Source: Cellulomonas telluris (GTDB taxonomy: Bacteria > Actinomycetota > Actinomycetes > Actinomycetales > Cellulomonadaceae). From it: 64,000 bases of DNA. Position numbers and translations under genes: made by a program. The stretch is taken from assembly GCF_004886325.1 (NCBI RefSeq), contig NZ_QXFN01000001.1, positions 496,001-560,000 of the forward strand. Reading direction: 5' to 3'. Below the pieces are notes generated by a model that made no database searches, was not told the origin of the DNA, and saw only the letters and a program-made list of their open reading frames with translations. Positions 8,132 through 16,565 of the stretch are shown here, one piece after another (the first letter of the stretch is position 1; every line of letters starts with the position of its first letter).

Positions 8132-8802
8132 GCGGGCGGGTGCGGGTGCTGCTCGCCGACGACCACGGCGCGATCCGCGCGGGCCTGCGGCTGATGCTCG
8201 AGCAGTCGGGCGACGTCGAGGTCGTGGGGGAGGCCGGCGACGGCGAGGTCGCGGTGCGCCAGGCGCGGGCGCTGCGACCGGACGTCGTGCTCATGGACGT
8301 GCGCATGCCGGGCACGGACGGCATCACCGCGACCGAGGCGATCGTGCGGGACGGTCTGGCGGAGGTCGTCGCCCTGACCACGTTCGACCTGGACGAGTAC
8401 GTCGTCGGCATGGTGCGCGCGGGCGCGGCCGGGTTCCTGCTGAAGTCCGTCGGCGCCGTCGAGCTGGTGGACGCGGTGCGCCGGGTGGCGGCGGGCGAGG
8501 GCGTCCTGGCCCCCGAGGTGACGCGGCGGCTGCTGGACGCCGTCGCCGGGCGGGCGCCGCTGGGCCACGCCGCGGACGCCCCGGACGCCGACGCCGAGGA
8601 GGACCCCCGGCTCGCCGCCCTCACCGCCCGGGAGCGGGACGTCCTGGCCGGTCTCGGCGAGGGCCTGTCGAACGCGCAGCTCGCGGAGCGCCTCGTGGTG
8701 TCGCCGACCACCGTGAAGTCCCACGTCAGCCACGTGCTGGCCAAGCTGGGCGTCAGCTCCCGCCTCCAGGCGGGCGTCCTGGCCCGCGACCTCCTCGGCT
8801 GA
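8128..8802 (+). CDS. Two-component response regulator, NarL/LuxR family
   Basis: 224 residues. The receiver domain starts RVRVLLADDHGAIRAGL with the acidic pair, has the phosphoacceptor Asp57 in VVLMDVRMPG, the conserved Thr in LTTFDLDEYV and the Lys in FLLKSVGA. A linker of about 20 residues rich in Ala/Asp precedes a LuxR-type helix-turn-helix (LTARERDVLAGLGEGLSNAQLA to VKSHVSHVLAKLGV) at about residues 155-215. It is the cytoplasmic DNA-binding partner of the kinase encoded just before it. The GTG start overlaps the kinase stop by four bases. Targets are unknown; neighbouring candidates are the membrane protein at 6130-6747 and the QorB-like gene at 8948-9805. Confidence 0.92.
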   Translation: MSGRVRVLLADDHGAIRAGLRLMLEQSGDVEVVGEAGDGEVAVRQARALRPDVVLMDVRMPGTDGITATEAIVRDGLAEVVALTTFDLDEYVVGMVRAGAAGFLLKSVGAVELVDAVRRVAAGEGVLAPEVTRRLLDAVAGRAPLGHAADAPDADAEEDPRLAALTARERDVLAGLGEGLSNAQLAERLVVSPTTVKSHVSHVLAKLGVSSRLQAGVLARDLLG

Positions 8803-8826
8803 CCCAGGCCGCCTCCCGCCGACGTC

Positions 8827-8880
8827 GAACCCGGACTTCGTCACGTCCTGGTGGCGCATGACGCGGACGAGTCCGGCTTC
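8827..8880. repeat. Intergenic hairpin repeat, copy A1
   Basis: GAACCCGGACTTCGTCA at 8827-8843 pairs imperfectly with the right arm ending GTCCGGCTTC at 8880. The left arm is identical to the reverse complement of 51814-51830. It lies between two convergent genes. Confidence 0.6.
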
Positions 8881-8934
8881 GACCCCGGACTTCGTCAGGA
8901 CCGGACGGGCGGGGTGCTGACGAAGTGCGGGGTC
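8881..8934. repeat. Intergenic hairpin repeat, copy A2
   Basis: GACCCCGGACTTCGTCA (8881-8897) pairs with TGACGAAGTGCGGGGTC (8918-8934) with one mismatch and a 20-nt loop. It directly follows copy A1, giving two tandem hairpins between the convergent response regulator and QorB-like genes, where they could also end transcription. Confidence 0.65.
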
Positions 8935-8947
8935 GCGGATGTCCTGG

Positions 8948-9805
8948 TCAGGCGAGGGCGGCGCGGAGGGCGTCGACGAGGGGGGTCGTCGGGCGGCCGA
9001 TGAGGGTGCGCAGGTGGTCGGTCGCGTCCGCCAGGGCACCCGCGGCGATGCCCTGGTCGAGCGCGACGACGAACCCGGCGGTGCCCTCGTCCAGGCCGGC
9101 GCCGGTCAGGACGGCGAGGTGCTCGTCCGCCGAGACCCGGCGGTAGGTCACCGGCCGCCCCAGCAGCTCGGTCGCGGCCGCCGCGAGGTCGTCGAAGTCC
9201 CACGCCACGTCGCCCGACAGCTCGTACGTGCGGCCCTCGTGCCCCTCGCCGGTGAGGACGGCGACGGCGCCGGCGGCGAAGTCGGCGCGCGTGGCCGACG
9301 CGACCCGCCCGTCCCCGACGGACGCGACGATCTCCCCGGTGGCCGCCGCCTGCTGCACGGGCGCGACGTAGTTCTCCGTGTACCAGTTGTTGCGCAGCAC
9401 GGTCACGGGCAGGCCGGACGCCGCGAGCAGCTCCTCGGTCGCCTTGTGGTCGGGCGCCAGGACGAGCGACGTCGTGTCCGCGTGCGGCGCGGACGTGTAG
9501 ACGACGTGGCCCACGCCGGCGGCGACGGCGGCGTCGACGACGGCACGGTGCTGCTCGACCCGACGGCCCGGCTCGCTGCCGGACACGAACAGCACCTTCT
9601 GCGCCCCGGCGAACGCCTCGGTGATCGTCTCGGGCCGGTCGTAGTCGAGCGTCACGACGCGCACGCCGCGCCCGGCCAGGTCGGCCAGCCGCTCGGTGGC
9701 GCGGCCGCCGGCCACGACGTCGGACGGCGCGACGCCCGCGTCCAGCAGGCCCTCCACGACGAGACGGCCCAGGTGCCCGGTGGCTCCGGTGACGACGATC
9801 GACAT
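8948..9805 (-). CDS. qorB: NAD(P)H:quinone oxidoreductase, QorB/YtfG-type atypical SDR
   Basis: 285 residues, the same size as E. coli QorB (YtfG). The N-terminus SIVVTGATGHLGRLVVEGLL is the atypical-SDR dinucleotide loop GxTGxxG. Several segments follow QorB closely: LRNNWYTENY, GDGRVASATRADFAAGA, GHEGRTYELSGD and the C-terminal LIGRPTTPL. QorB reduces quinones with NADPH in the cytoplasm and, in many bacteria, is regulated by redox-sensing HxlR proteins (QorR). Here no HxlR gene adjoins it (the only one in the window is at 58001-58462). The ATG at 9805 has GGAGGAG seven bases upstream; the open frame before it is Arg-rich and rejected. Name rests on reading similarity, so the exact substrate is unproven. 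Confidence 0.85.
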   Translation of the reverse strand: MSIVVTGATGHLGRLVVEGLLDAGVAPSDVVAGGRATERLADLAGRGVRVVTLDYDRPETITEAFAGAQKVLFVSGSEPGRRVEQHRAVVDAAVAAGVGHVVYTSAPHADTTSLVLAPDHKATEELLAASGLPVTVLRNNWYTENYVAPVQQAAATGEIVASVGDGRVASATRADFAAGAVAVLTGEGHEGRTYELSGDVAWDFDDLAAAATELLGRPVTYRRVSADEHLAVLTGAGLDEGTAGFVVALDQGIAAGALADATDHLRTLIGRPTTPLVDALRAALA

Positions 9806-9984
9806 GACTGCTCCTCCTGCGGGTGCGCGTGCGCGGACGTCCGCCACAACCCGCCCGGGTGCTCCCGCCTTCCCGCCCTCGCGCGCGTGCGACGGCGACC
9901 GCCGCGTGACGGGTCCGTGACGGCCTTGCGACCTCCGCCCGCTCGGGAGGCGGGACACCCGTCCAACCGGTAGGAACGGGACCC

Positions 9985-11016
9985 ATGGTGCGCGTCGGAC
10001 TCCACAACTCCCATGAGCAGGTCCACCCCTCCGCGCTGCTCGCGGCGACCCAGCTCGCGGAGCAGCGCGGGTTCGAGGCCGCGATGTGCTCCGACCACTG
10101 GGCGCCGTGGTCGACGACCCAGGGCCACTCCGGCTACGCCTGGACGTGGCTGGGCTCGGCGCTGGCGACGACGCGGCTGCCGTTCGGCGTCGTCAGCGCG
10201 CCGGGGCAGCGGTACCACCCGGCGATCACCGCCCAGGCCGTCGCGACGCTGTCCGCGATGTACCCGGGGCGGTTCTGGGTGGCGCTCGGGTCCGGGCAGA
10301 ACATGAACGAGCACATCACCGGGGACCCGTGGCCGCCGAAGGAGGTCCGCGACGCGCGCCTGGTGGAGTGCGTCGAGATCATCCGCGCGCTGCTGGACGG
10401 CGAGGAGGTGACGCACGACGGCCTCGTGCGGGTCGACCGGGCGAAGCTGTGGACGCTGCCGGAGGTCAAGCCGCTGCTCATCGGCCCGGCGGTCAGCCCC
10501 GAGACCGCCGCCCGGCACGCGCGCTGGGCCGACGGCCTGGTCACGGTCAACCAGGCGCCGGACACGCTGCGCGCGATCGTCGACGCGTACCGCTCGGCGG
10601 GCGGCCGCGGCGAGATCTCGCTGCAGGTGCACGTCGCCTACGCCCCCGACGCCGACGACGCGTTCCGGCTGGCGCGCGAGCAGTGGGCCGGGAACGCCGT
10701 GGGGCCGCCGCTGGCCTGGGAGCTCGACACCCCCGAGGCGTTCGACCGGGCGGCGGCGGACCTCGACGACGAGACGATCCGTGAGGCGGTCGTGGTCGAC
10801 CACGAGCCCGCGCGCATGGCCGAGCGCGTCGCGGCGCTCGCGGAGATCGGGTTCGACGCGGTCTACCTGCACCAGGTCGCGAACGACGTCGTCGTGTCCG
10901 ACGACAAGCACCCGCACGCGGCGCCCACCGTGACGCCCGTGTCGTCGTCGCTCGAGGCGTTCATCGACGTCGCCGCCGAGCACCTGCTGCCGGTCCTGCG
11001 CGAGGTGCGCGCGTGA
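9985..11016 (+). CDS. Luciferase-like oxidoreductase, probable TIGR03885-type flavin enzyme
   Basis: 343 residues. It begins MVRVGLHNSHEQVHPSALL and shows the LLM-class pattern with MCSDHWAPWS near residue 36, RYHPAITAQAVATLSAMYPGRF, and ALGSGQNMNEHITGD. The overall pattern fits the subfamily described as probable non-F420 flavinoid oxidoreductases (TIGR03885), thought to use FMN although related to F420 enzymes. It is followed, with a four-base GTGA overlap, by a GH13 alpha-amylase-family gene; this pairing suggests a shared metabolic role, perhaps with trehalose or malto-oligosaccharide derivatives, but the reaction is unknown. TAGGAACGGG lies just upstream of the ATG and could act either as a weak ribosome site or part of a promoter. 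Confidence 0.82.
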   Translation: MVRVGLHNSHEQVHPSALLAATQLAEQRGFEAAMCSDHWAPWSTTQGHSGYAWTWLGSALATTRLPFGVVSAPGQRYHPAITAQAVATLSAMYPGRFWVALGSGQNMNEHITGDPWPPKEVRDARLVECVEIIRALLDGEEVTHDGLVRVDRAKLWTLPEVKPLLIGPAVSPETAARHARWADGLVTVNQAPDTLRAIVDAYRSAGGRGEISLQVHVAYAPDADDAFRLAREQWAGNAVGPPLAWELDTPEAFDRAAADLDDETIREAVVVDHEPARMAERVAALAEIGFDAVYLHQVANDVVVSDDKHPHAAPTVTPVSSSLEAFIDVAAEHLLPVLREVRA

Positions 11017-12707
11017 GGATCCGCGACACCGGCGACCTGTGGTGGAAGAACGCCGTCATCTACTGCCTCGACGTCGAGACCTACATGGACTGGAACGACG
11101 ACGGCATCGGCGACCTGCCTGGTCTGGTCCAGCGCATCGACCACCTCGCCGAGCTCGGCGTGACGTGCCTGTGGCTCATGCCGTTCTACCCGACGGCCGA
11201 CAAGGACGACGGCTACGACATCCGGGACTACTACGGGGTGGACGAGCGGCTGGGCGACTCGGGCGACGTCGTCGAGCTCATCCGCACCGCCCGCGACCGC
11301 GGCATCCGCGTCATCGCGGACCTCGTCGTCAACCACACGTCCGACGAGCACCCGTGGTTCCGCTCGGCCCGCAGCTCCCCGGACAGCCCCTACCGCGACT
11401 TCTACGTCTGGCGCACCGACCCGCCGCCGGACACCAGCGACCAGGTCGTCTTCCCCGACCAGGAGGACGGCATCTGGACGTGGGACGAGCAGGCGGAGGC
11501 CTGGTACCGGCACCGCTTCTACAAGCACCAGCCGGACCTCAACACCGCGAACCCGCAGGTCCGGGACGCGATCGCGAAGGTGGTCGGCTACTGGGCCGAG
11601 GTCGGCATGTCCGGCTTCCGGGTCGACGCGGTGCCGTTCTTCCTCGCCGACGCGGCGAACGACCCGAAGGACGAGATCGAGCACCCGCACGAGTTCCTGC
11701 AGCAGCTGCGCGCGTTCCTCACGCGCCGCGCGGGCGACGCGATCCTCATGGGCGAGGTCAACCTGCCGTACGACCAGCAGCTGCTGTTCTTCGGCGACCA
11801 CGACCACGACGGGCACCACGAGGGCGAGGAGCTGAACCTCCAGTTCGACTTCGTCCTCATGCAGCAGATGTACCTGGCGCTGGCCCGCCAGGACGCGGGC
11901 GTGCTCGCGGCGGCGCTCGAGGCCCGCCCGGAGATCCCGCGGGACGCGCAGTGGGCGACGTTCGTGCGCAACCACGACGAGCTGACGCTCGACAAGCTGA
12001 GCGACGACGAGCGCCAGGAGGTGTTCGACGCGTTCGGCCCGGACGAGGACATGCAGCTGTACGGGCGCGGTCTGCGCCGCCGGCTGCCCCCGATGCTCGA
12101 CGGCGACCCGCGCCGGATCCGGATGGTCTACTCGCTGCTCTTCACGCTGCCGGGCACGCCGGTGCTGTTCTACGGCGAGGAGATCGGCATGGGGGAGAAC
12201 CTCGCGGCCGACGGCCGGCTCGCCGTGCGGACGCCGATGCAGTGGACGTCCGGGAAGAACGGCGGCTTCTCCTGCGCCGAGCCCGACGCGCTCTCGGGCC
12301 CGGTGGTCGAGGGCGCGTTCGGCCCCGACCACGTCAACGTCGCGGACCAGCGGCGCGACCCGGACTCGCTGCTCTCGTTCGTCCAGCTGCTGGCGCGCCG
12401 GTACCGGGAGTGCCCGGAGCTGGGCTGGGCCGGTCACGCGGAGATCCTCGAGCAGCCGCACGGCTCGGTGCTCGCGCACCGGTGCACGTGGCAGGAGGCG
12501 TCGATGGTGGCGGTGCACAACCTGGGCCCGGAGGCCGTGACGGTGCCGCTCACCCTGGACGACGCGGACGAGCACAGCCGCCTGGTCGACCTGCTGCACG
12601 GGGACCAGCTCGCGCTGGACGCGGACGGGGGCGTGCAGGTGGAGCTGACGGGCTACGGGTACCGGTGGCTGCGGGTCGTGCGGCCGGACTCGCGCCGGCT
12701 CCTCTGA
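11013..12707 (+). CDS. GH13 alpha-amylase family protein, trehalose-synthase-like
   Basis: 564 residues, cytoplasmic (no signal peptide). It starts RIRDTGDLWWKNAVIYCLDVETYMDWNDDGIGD in the style of trehalose synthases and has all GH13 regions: DLVVNHTS (region I), GFRVDAVPF with the Asp nucleophile (II), ILMGEVNLP with the Glu acid/base (III) and FVRNHDELTL with the transition-state Asp (IV). The C-terminal 90 residues form the usual beta domain. It lacks the fused maltokinase of some trehalose synthases. Likely chemistry is hydrolysis or isomerisation of alpha-1,4/alpha,alpha-1,1 glucosidic bonds; product not predictable. Its GTG start overlaps the stop of the luciferase-like gene, so the two are co-translated. 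Confidence 0.88.
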   Translation: MRIRDTGDLWWKNAVIYCLDVETYMDWNDDGIGDLPGLVQRIDHLAELGVTCLWLMPFYPTADKDDGYDIRDYYGVDERLGDSGDVVELIRTARDRGIRVIADLVVNHTSDEHPWFRSARSSPDSPYRDFYVWRTDPPPDTSDQVVFPDQEDGIWTWDEQAEAWYRHRFYKHQPDLNTANPQVRDAIAKVVGYWAEVGMSGFRVDAVPFFLADAANDPKDEIEHPHEFLQQLRAFLTRRAGDAILMGEVNLPYDQQLLFFGDHDHDGHHEGEELNLQFDFVLMQQMYLALARQDAGVLAAALEARPEIPRDAQWATFVRNHDELTLDKLSDDERQEVFDAFGPDEDMQLYGRGLRRRLPPMLDGDPRRIRMVYSLLFTLPGTPVLFYGEEIGMGENLAADGRLAVRTPMQWTSGKNGGFSCAEPDALSGPVVEGAFGPDHVNVADQRRDPDSLLSFVQLLARRYRECPELGWAGHAEILEQPHGSVLAHRCTWQEASMVAVHNLGPEAVTVPLTLDDADEHSRLVDLLHGDQLALDADGGVQVELTGYGYRWLRVVRPDSRRLL

Positions 12708-12989
12708 GGCGGCGCCGCCCTCGGCGCGGACGGGGGCGGGGCGCCGAAGCCCCGGCCCGCCGGGGGGAGGACGGACCGGGGCGTCTCGGGGGGAGAGGGG
12801 GGGATCTCCGCCGTCGCGCCGCGTTCTGGACGCACGTCCATGATGCGTCACGGATCCGCGACGGAATCGGGACCGAGGTCCCGCCGAAGCGTTTCGGCAC
12901 GGACGCTCCCGGCGTTCGTCCAGGTTCGTCGCGTACCGTGCCCGGGTCCGCCGCCTCATCGGGCGGTACCCGAGACGACGGAGGACCCC

Positions 12990-13964
12990 GTGCGCCGCAC
13001 GACCACCGCCCGACCCGCCGCCCGCCGGCTGGCCGCGGCCGCGCTCGCCCTGACCCTGGGCGTCGGCCTGGCCGCGTGCTCCGGCGAGGCCGGGGACGAC
13101 GCCACCACCCCTGCCCCCACGGACTCCGCGACGCCCGCGGCCCAGCCGACCGCGAGCGCCGAGGACGTCGCCGCGCTGGAGGGCGTGACGATCGAGGGCG
13201 AGCCCGGCACCAAGCCGACCGTGACCCTGCCGAGCACGCCCTTCGAGGTGTCCGCTCCTGTCGCCCGCCTCGTCTCCGACGGCGACGGCGAGGCCGTCGA
13301 GGTCGGGGAGCTGCTCTCCATGCAGACCACCGGCTTCAGCGGCGCGGACAGCTCCGCACTCGGCTCCACCTACGACTCCGGCAGCCCCGAGTCGGTCGAG
13401 CTGAGCGAGCAGGCGCTGTTCCCGACCCTGTTCGAGGCGATCCAGGGCGCGAAGATCGGCGCCCGTATCGTGTTCGCGGTGCCGCAGGAGGGCGGCGCGG
13501 TCGTCGCCGTCGCGGACCTGGTGGGCTCGTCCCCGGCGCGTGCCGAGGGCACCGCGGTCGAGCCGCCCGCCGAGCTGCCGACCGTGACGCTCGCCGAGAA
13601 CGGCGCCCCGTCTCTCGAGCCCGCGGAGGGCGACGCGCCGACCGAGCTCGTCGTGCAGCCGCTCATCGAGGGCGACGGTCCGGCCGTCGAGGCCGGCCAG
13701 ACCGTCGTCGTGAAGTACACGGGCTGGCTGTGGGACGGCACGCAGTTCGACTCCTCGTGGGAGAGCGGCACCACGTTCCCCGTGCAGAACGTCGGCCAGG
13801 CGAACGTGATCGCCGGCTGGAACGAGGGTCTCGTCGGCCAGAAGGTCGGCAGCCAGGTCATGCTGGTCGTCCCGCCGGACAAGGGCTACGGCGACCAGGA
13901 GAGCGGCTCGATCCCCGCGAACTCCACCCTCGTCTTCGTCGTGGACGTCCTCGCCGCGAGCTGA
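12990..13964 (+). CDS. Lipoprotein FKBP-type peptidyl-prolyl cis-trans isomerase
   Basis: 324 residues. The signal sequence ends in the lipobox GLAAC with Cys30 as the lipidation site, followed by a flexible Thr/Pro/Ala-rich linker, so the protein should sit on the outer face of the membrane. Residues from about 225 form a canonical FKBP domain (VVVKYTGWLWDGTQFDSSWESG, VIAGWNEGLVGQKVGSQVMLVVPPDKGYG, STLVFVVDVL). Residues 70-195 look like a second, degenerate FKBP unit (FEAIQGAKIGARIVFAVPQ). It would help fold secreted proteins by prolyl isomerisation. The GTG start has GGAGGA five bases upstream; the frame is open to 12840 but that extension lacks a signal peptide. The 282-bp gap before it shows no other gene. 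Confidence 0.9.
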   Translation: MRRTTTARPAARRLAAAALALTLGVGLAACSGEAGDDATTPAPTDSATPAAQPTASAEDVAALEGVTIEGEPGTKPTVTLPSTPFEVSAPVARLVSDGDGEAVEVGELLSMQTTGFSGADSSALGSTYDSGSPESVELSEQALFPTLFEAIQGAKIGARIVFAVPQEGGAVVAVADLVGSSPARAEGTAVEPPAELPTVTLAENGAPSLEPAEGDAPTELVVQPLIEGDGPAVEAGQTVVVKYTGWLWDGTQFDSSWESGTTFPVQNVGQANVIAGWNEGLVGQKVGSQVMLVVPPDKGYGDQESGSIPANSTLVFVVDVLAAS

Positions 13965-13983
13965 CCGCCCGCCGCACGCGCAC

Positions 13984-14021
13984 CAGGACCGCCGGCCCCG
14001 CACCAGGGACCGGCGGTCCTG
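13984..14021. terminator. Hairpin terminator after the FKBP gene
   Basis: CAGGACCGCCGG (13984-13995) pairs perfectly with CCGGCGGTCCTG (14010-14021), a 12-bp stem with a 14-nt loop, 20 bp after the FKBP stop. No T-run follows, as is usual in high-GC actinobacteria. Confidence 0.65.
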
Positions 14022-14083
14022 TCGCGTCCGGGGGTCGTGGTCCTACGCTGACCGGACCAGTTCCTCCAGCGTGGGAGGCCCGC

Positions 14084-16144
14084 ATGGACCAGGCGACGGC
14101 CAGGATCCGCACCGTGGCGCTGGTCGGCGCCGCGGGCGCCGGCAAGACGACGCTCACCGAGGCCCTCCTGCACCGCGCCGGGGTGCTCGTGCGCCCCGGT
14201 CGCGTCGAGGACGGCACCACGGTGTGCGGCCACGAGCCGGAGGAGGTGGCGCGGGGCTGCTCCTTGACGCTCGGCGTCGCGCCGTTCCGGTGGCAGTGCG
14301 ACGGGGACGCCGACGGCGGGGCCGACGTGACCCTGCTGGACACCCCCGGCTCGCTGGACTTCGCCGGCTGCGTCGACGCCGCGCTCGCGGCCGCGGACCT
14401 CGCGCTCGTCGTGGTCAGCGCCGTCGACGGCGTGCAGGCCGGGACCCACCGCGCGTGGCGGGCGGCGGCGGAGGCGGGCGTGCCCCGCATGGTCGTCGTG
14501 ACGAAGGAGGACAAGCCGCGCGCCGACTTCCACCGCGTGCTCGACGAGCTGCGCGCGGCGTTCGGCGGCGGCTTCGTGCCGCTGGAGCTGCCGCTCGGGG
14601 AGGAGGCCGCGTTCCGCGGCGTCGCGGACGTGCTGAGCGAGCACGGCTACGCGTACGAGGCCGACGGGCGGCACCACGACGAGCCGCTGCCGTCGGGCGT
14701 CGCGGAGGAGGAGCACCGCCTGCACGAGGAGGTGACCGAGGAGATCGTCGCGCACGACGACGAGCAGCTCGAGCGCTACCTCGCGGGCGAGGAGCCGTCG
14801 GTCGCCGACCTCGAGCGCACGCTCGCGCACGAGGTCCGCGACGGGGAGGCGTTCCCCGTGCTCGTCGCGTCCGGGGTGACCGGGGTCGGCGTGGACCGCC
14901 TCGCGGACCTGCTGTGCGCGCTCGGCCCGGGCCCGGCCGACCGCGCCGTCACGGTGCTCGCCGGCTCGACCGAGGTCCGCGTCGCCGTCGACCCCGACGG
15001 GCCCGCGCTGGCGCACGCGTTCCGCACCGTCGCGGACCCGTTCGTCGGGCAGGTGACGCTGCTACGCGTGCTCTCGGGCACGCTGCGCCCCGGCGACCGG
15101 CTGGTCAACGCGACGACCCGCGCCGAGGAGCGGCTGCCCGGCCTGTTCCGGCTGCGCGGCAAGGAGCACGAGACGGTGCACGCGGCGCGCGCGGGCGAGG
15201 TCGTCGCGGTCGCGAAGCTCACCGGCACCCCGACGGGGTCGCTGCTCGCCGCGAAGGGCAGCCCCGGCACGCGCCTGACCCCGCGGCCGCTGCCGCCGAG
15301 GCCCGCGGTGTACGGGCTCGTGCTGGAGCCCGTGACGCAGTCGGACGACGACCGGTTGTCCTCCGCGCTCGCCCGGCTCGTCGGCGAGGACCCGACGCTC
15401 GTGGTCGAGCGCGCGGGGGAGCGCACCGTGCTGCGCGGGCTCGGGGACACGCACCTGGCGGTCGCGCTCGAGCGGCTCGCCCGCGTGTTCGGGGTGCACG
15501 TCACGACGTCCGCGGTGCCGGTCGGCTACCGGGAGACGATCGCCCGGGAGGTCGAGGTCGAGGGCCGGCTGAAGAAGCAGTCGGGCGGGCACGGGCAGTT
15601 CGCGGTCGTGCGGATGCGGGTCGCGCCGCTGCCCGCGGGGTCCGGGCTGGAGTTCGTGGACTCGGTCGTCGGCGGCGCGATCCCCCGCGGGTACCTGCCC
15701 GCCGTGGAGCGGGGTGTGCGCGAGGTGATGGCGGCCGGCGGGCCGCACGGGTTCCCGGTGGTGGACGTGCGCGTCGAGGTCGTCGACGGCAAGGCGCACT
15801 CGGTGGACTCCTCGGACATGGCGTTCCGCACGGCGGCGTCCCTCGGGCTCAAGGAGGCGCTGGCGACGGCGGGCACGGTGGTGCTGGAGCCCGTCAGCCG
15901 GGTGCGGGTCACCGTGCCGGTCACGGCGCAGGGCGACGTCATGAGCGACCTGTCGTCCCGGCGCGGTCGCATCACCGACACGGCGTCCCTCGACGGGGGC
16001 GAGGTCGTGGTGGAGGCGACCGTGCCCGAGGCGGAGATCGCGCGGTACGTCCTCGACCTGCGCTCGCTCACGGGCGGCCGCGCGGACCTGGAGGTCGCGC
16101 CCGACCACTACGAGCCCTGCCCCGAGCACCTGGTCACGGCCTGA
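14084..16144 (+). CDS. Elongation factor G-like GTPase (EF-G2 / FusA2 type)
   Basis: 686 residues. The GTPase domain has the P-loop GAAGAGKT (15-22), DTPG (86-89) and, where translational GTPases have NKxD, TKED (140-143), so the guanine-recognition Asn is replaced by Thr. Downstream, a domain II beta barrel (residues 290-370), a domain III, and an EF-G-like domain IV/V with SGGHGQFAVVRM and the VDSSDMAFRTAASLGLKEA segment are visible. Actinobacteria carry such an EF-G paralogue besides the true EF-G; it does not replace the housekeeping factor, and its role in translation or ribosome recycling is unclear. No ribosomal protein genes adjoin it, which supports the paralogue reading. The ATG at 14084 has GGGAGG upstream. 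The very long open frame upstream through the GH13 and FKBP genes is an artefact. Confidence 0.88.
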   Translation: MDQATARIRTVALVGAAGAGKTTLTEALLHRAGVLVRPGRVEDGTTVCGHEPEEVARGCSLTLGVAPFRWQCDGDADGGADVTLLDTPGSLDFAGCVDAALAAADLALVVVSAVDGVQAGTHRAWRAAAEAGVPRMVVVTKEDKPRADFHRVLDELRAAFGGGFVPLELPLGEEAAFRGVADVLSEHGYAYEADGRHHDEPLPSGVAEEEHRLHEEVTEEIVAHDDEQLERYLAGEEPSVADLERTLAHEVRDGEAFPVLVASGVTGVGVDRLADLLCALGPGPADRAVTVLAGSTEVRVAVDPDGPALAHAFRTVADPFVGQVTLLRVLSGTLRPGDRLVNATTRAEERLPGLFRLRGKEHETVHAARAGEVVAVAKLTGTPTGSLLAAKGSPGTRLTPRPLPPRPAVYGLVLEPVTQSDDDRLSSALARLVGEDPTLVVERAGERTVLRGLGDTHLAVALERLARVFGVHVTTSAVPVGYRETIAREVEVEGRLKKQSGGHGQFAVVRMRVAPLPAGSGLEFVDSVVGGAIPRGYLPAVERGVREVMAAGGPHGFPVVDVRVEVVDGKAHSVDSSDMAFRTAASLGLKEALATAGTVVLEPVSRVRVTVPVTAQGDVMSDLSSRRGRITDTASLDGGEVVVEATVPEAEIARYVLDLRSLTGGRADLEVAPDHYEPCPEHLVTA

Positions 16145-16173
16145 GGGGCGGGACCGGGGCGCCTGCGGGCTGG

Positions 16174-16179
16174 CAGGAT
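16174..16179 (+). promoter_or_regulatory. -10-like hexamer CAGGAT for the gene at 16186, probably leaderless
   Basis: CAGGAT keeps the two most conserved -10 positions (A2, T6) and ends six bases before the ATG. No ribosome site is present between it and the start codon. Confidence 0.4.
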
Positions 16180-16185
16180 GCCCGG

Positions 16186-16539
16186 ATGGACGAGCCGGAG
16201 ATCGCCGCGCTGACCCGCGCCGTGCGCGAGTTCAGCACCGAGCGGGACTGGGAGCAGTTCCACGACCCGAAGTCGCTCCTGCTCGCGCTGGTCGGCGAGG
16301 TGGGCGAGCTCGCGGAGCTGTTCCAGTGGGTGCCGGCCGCCGAGGCGGTCGACCGCTTCTCGGCCGCCGACCGCCGCACGCGCGCCGCCGAGGAGATGGC
16401 CGACGTGCTCGTCTACCTGGTGCGGCTCGCGGACGTGCTCGGCGTCGACCTCGGCAACGCGGCCCGCGCGAAGCTGGCGGCCTCCCACCGGCGGTTCCCG
16501 GCGGACGACGTGCGCGGCGTGGCGCCGGACAAGCCCTGA
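16186..16539 (+). CDS. MazG-like nucleotide pyrophosphohydrolase (DCTPP1/RS21-C6 type)
   Basis: 117 residues, all-alpha. It has the metal-binding EExxE pattern in VGEVGELAELFQW (about residues 37-49) and the second acidic site EEMADVLVYLVRLADVLGVDL, the layout of small MazG-like enzymes related to mouse RS21-C6/human DCTPP1. These hydrolyse non-canonical dNTPs (for example dCTP analogues) to monophosphates and cleanse the nucleotide pool; substrate preference cannot be read here. It follows the EF-G-like gene by 41 bp but has its own -10-like hexamer. It is convergent with the RTX gene; the two stop codons sit inside a 7-bp inverted repeat CTGACCC/GGGTCAG. Confidence 0.85.
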   Translation: MDEPEIAALTRAVREFSTERDWEQFHDPKSLLLALVGEVGELAELFQWVPAAEAVDRFSAADRRTRAAEEMADVLVYLVRLADVLGVDLGNAARAKLAASHRRFPADDVRGVAPDKP

Positions 16540-16565
16540 CCCTGCTCGCTCGCGGGGCGGGTCAG
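16536..16565. terminator. Weak inverted repeat spanning two convergent stop codons
   Basis: CTGACCC (16536-16542) and GGGTCAG (16559-16565) form a 7-bp stem with a 16-nt loop. The TGA stops of both convergent genes lie in the two arms. A possible bidirectional terminator; the short stem keeps confidence low. Confidence 0.35.

Noticed and set aside
12735-12751. GGGGC/GCCCC hairpin after the GH13 gene as terminator
   Set aside because: Only a 5-bp core in a region that is almost pure G and C, where such pairs arise by chance.
12908-12940. Promoter TTCGTC/TACCGT before the FKBP gene
   Set aside because: The spacing between the two hexamers is about 13 bp, too short for a normal promoter.
10863-14003. 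1046-codon minus-strand frame
   Set aside because: It is antisense to the GH13 and FKBP genes, both of which have intact catalytic motifs.
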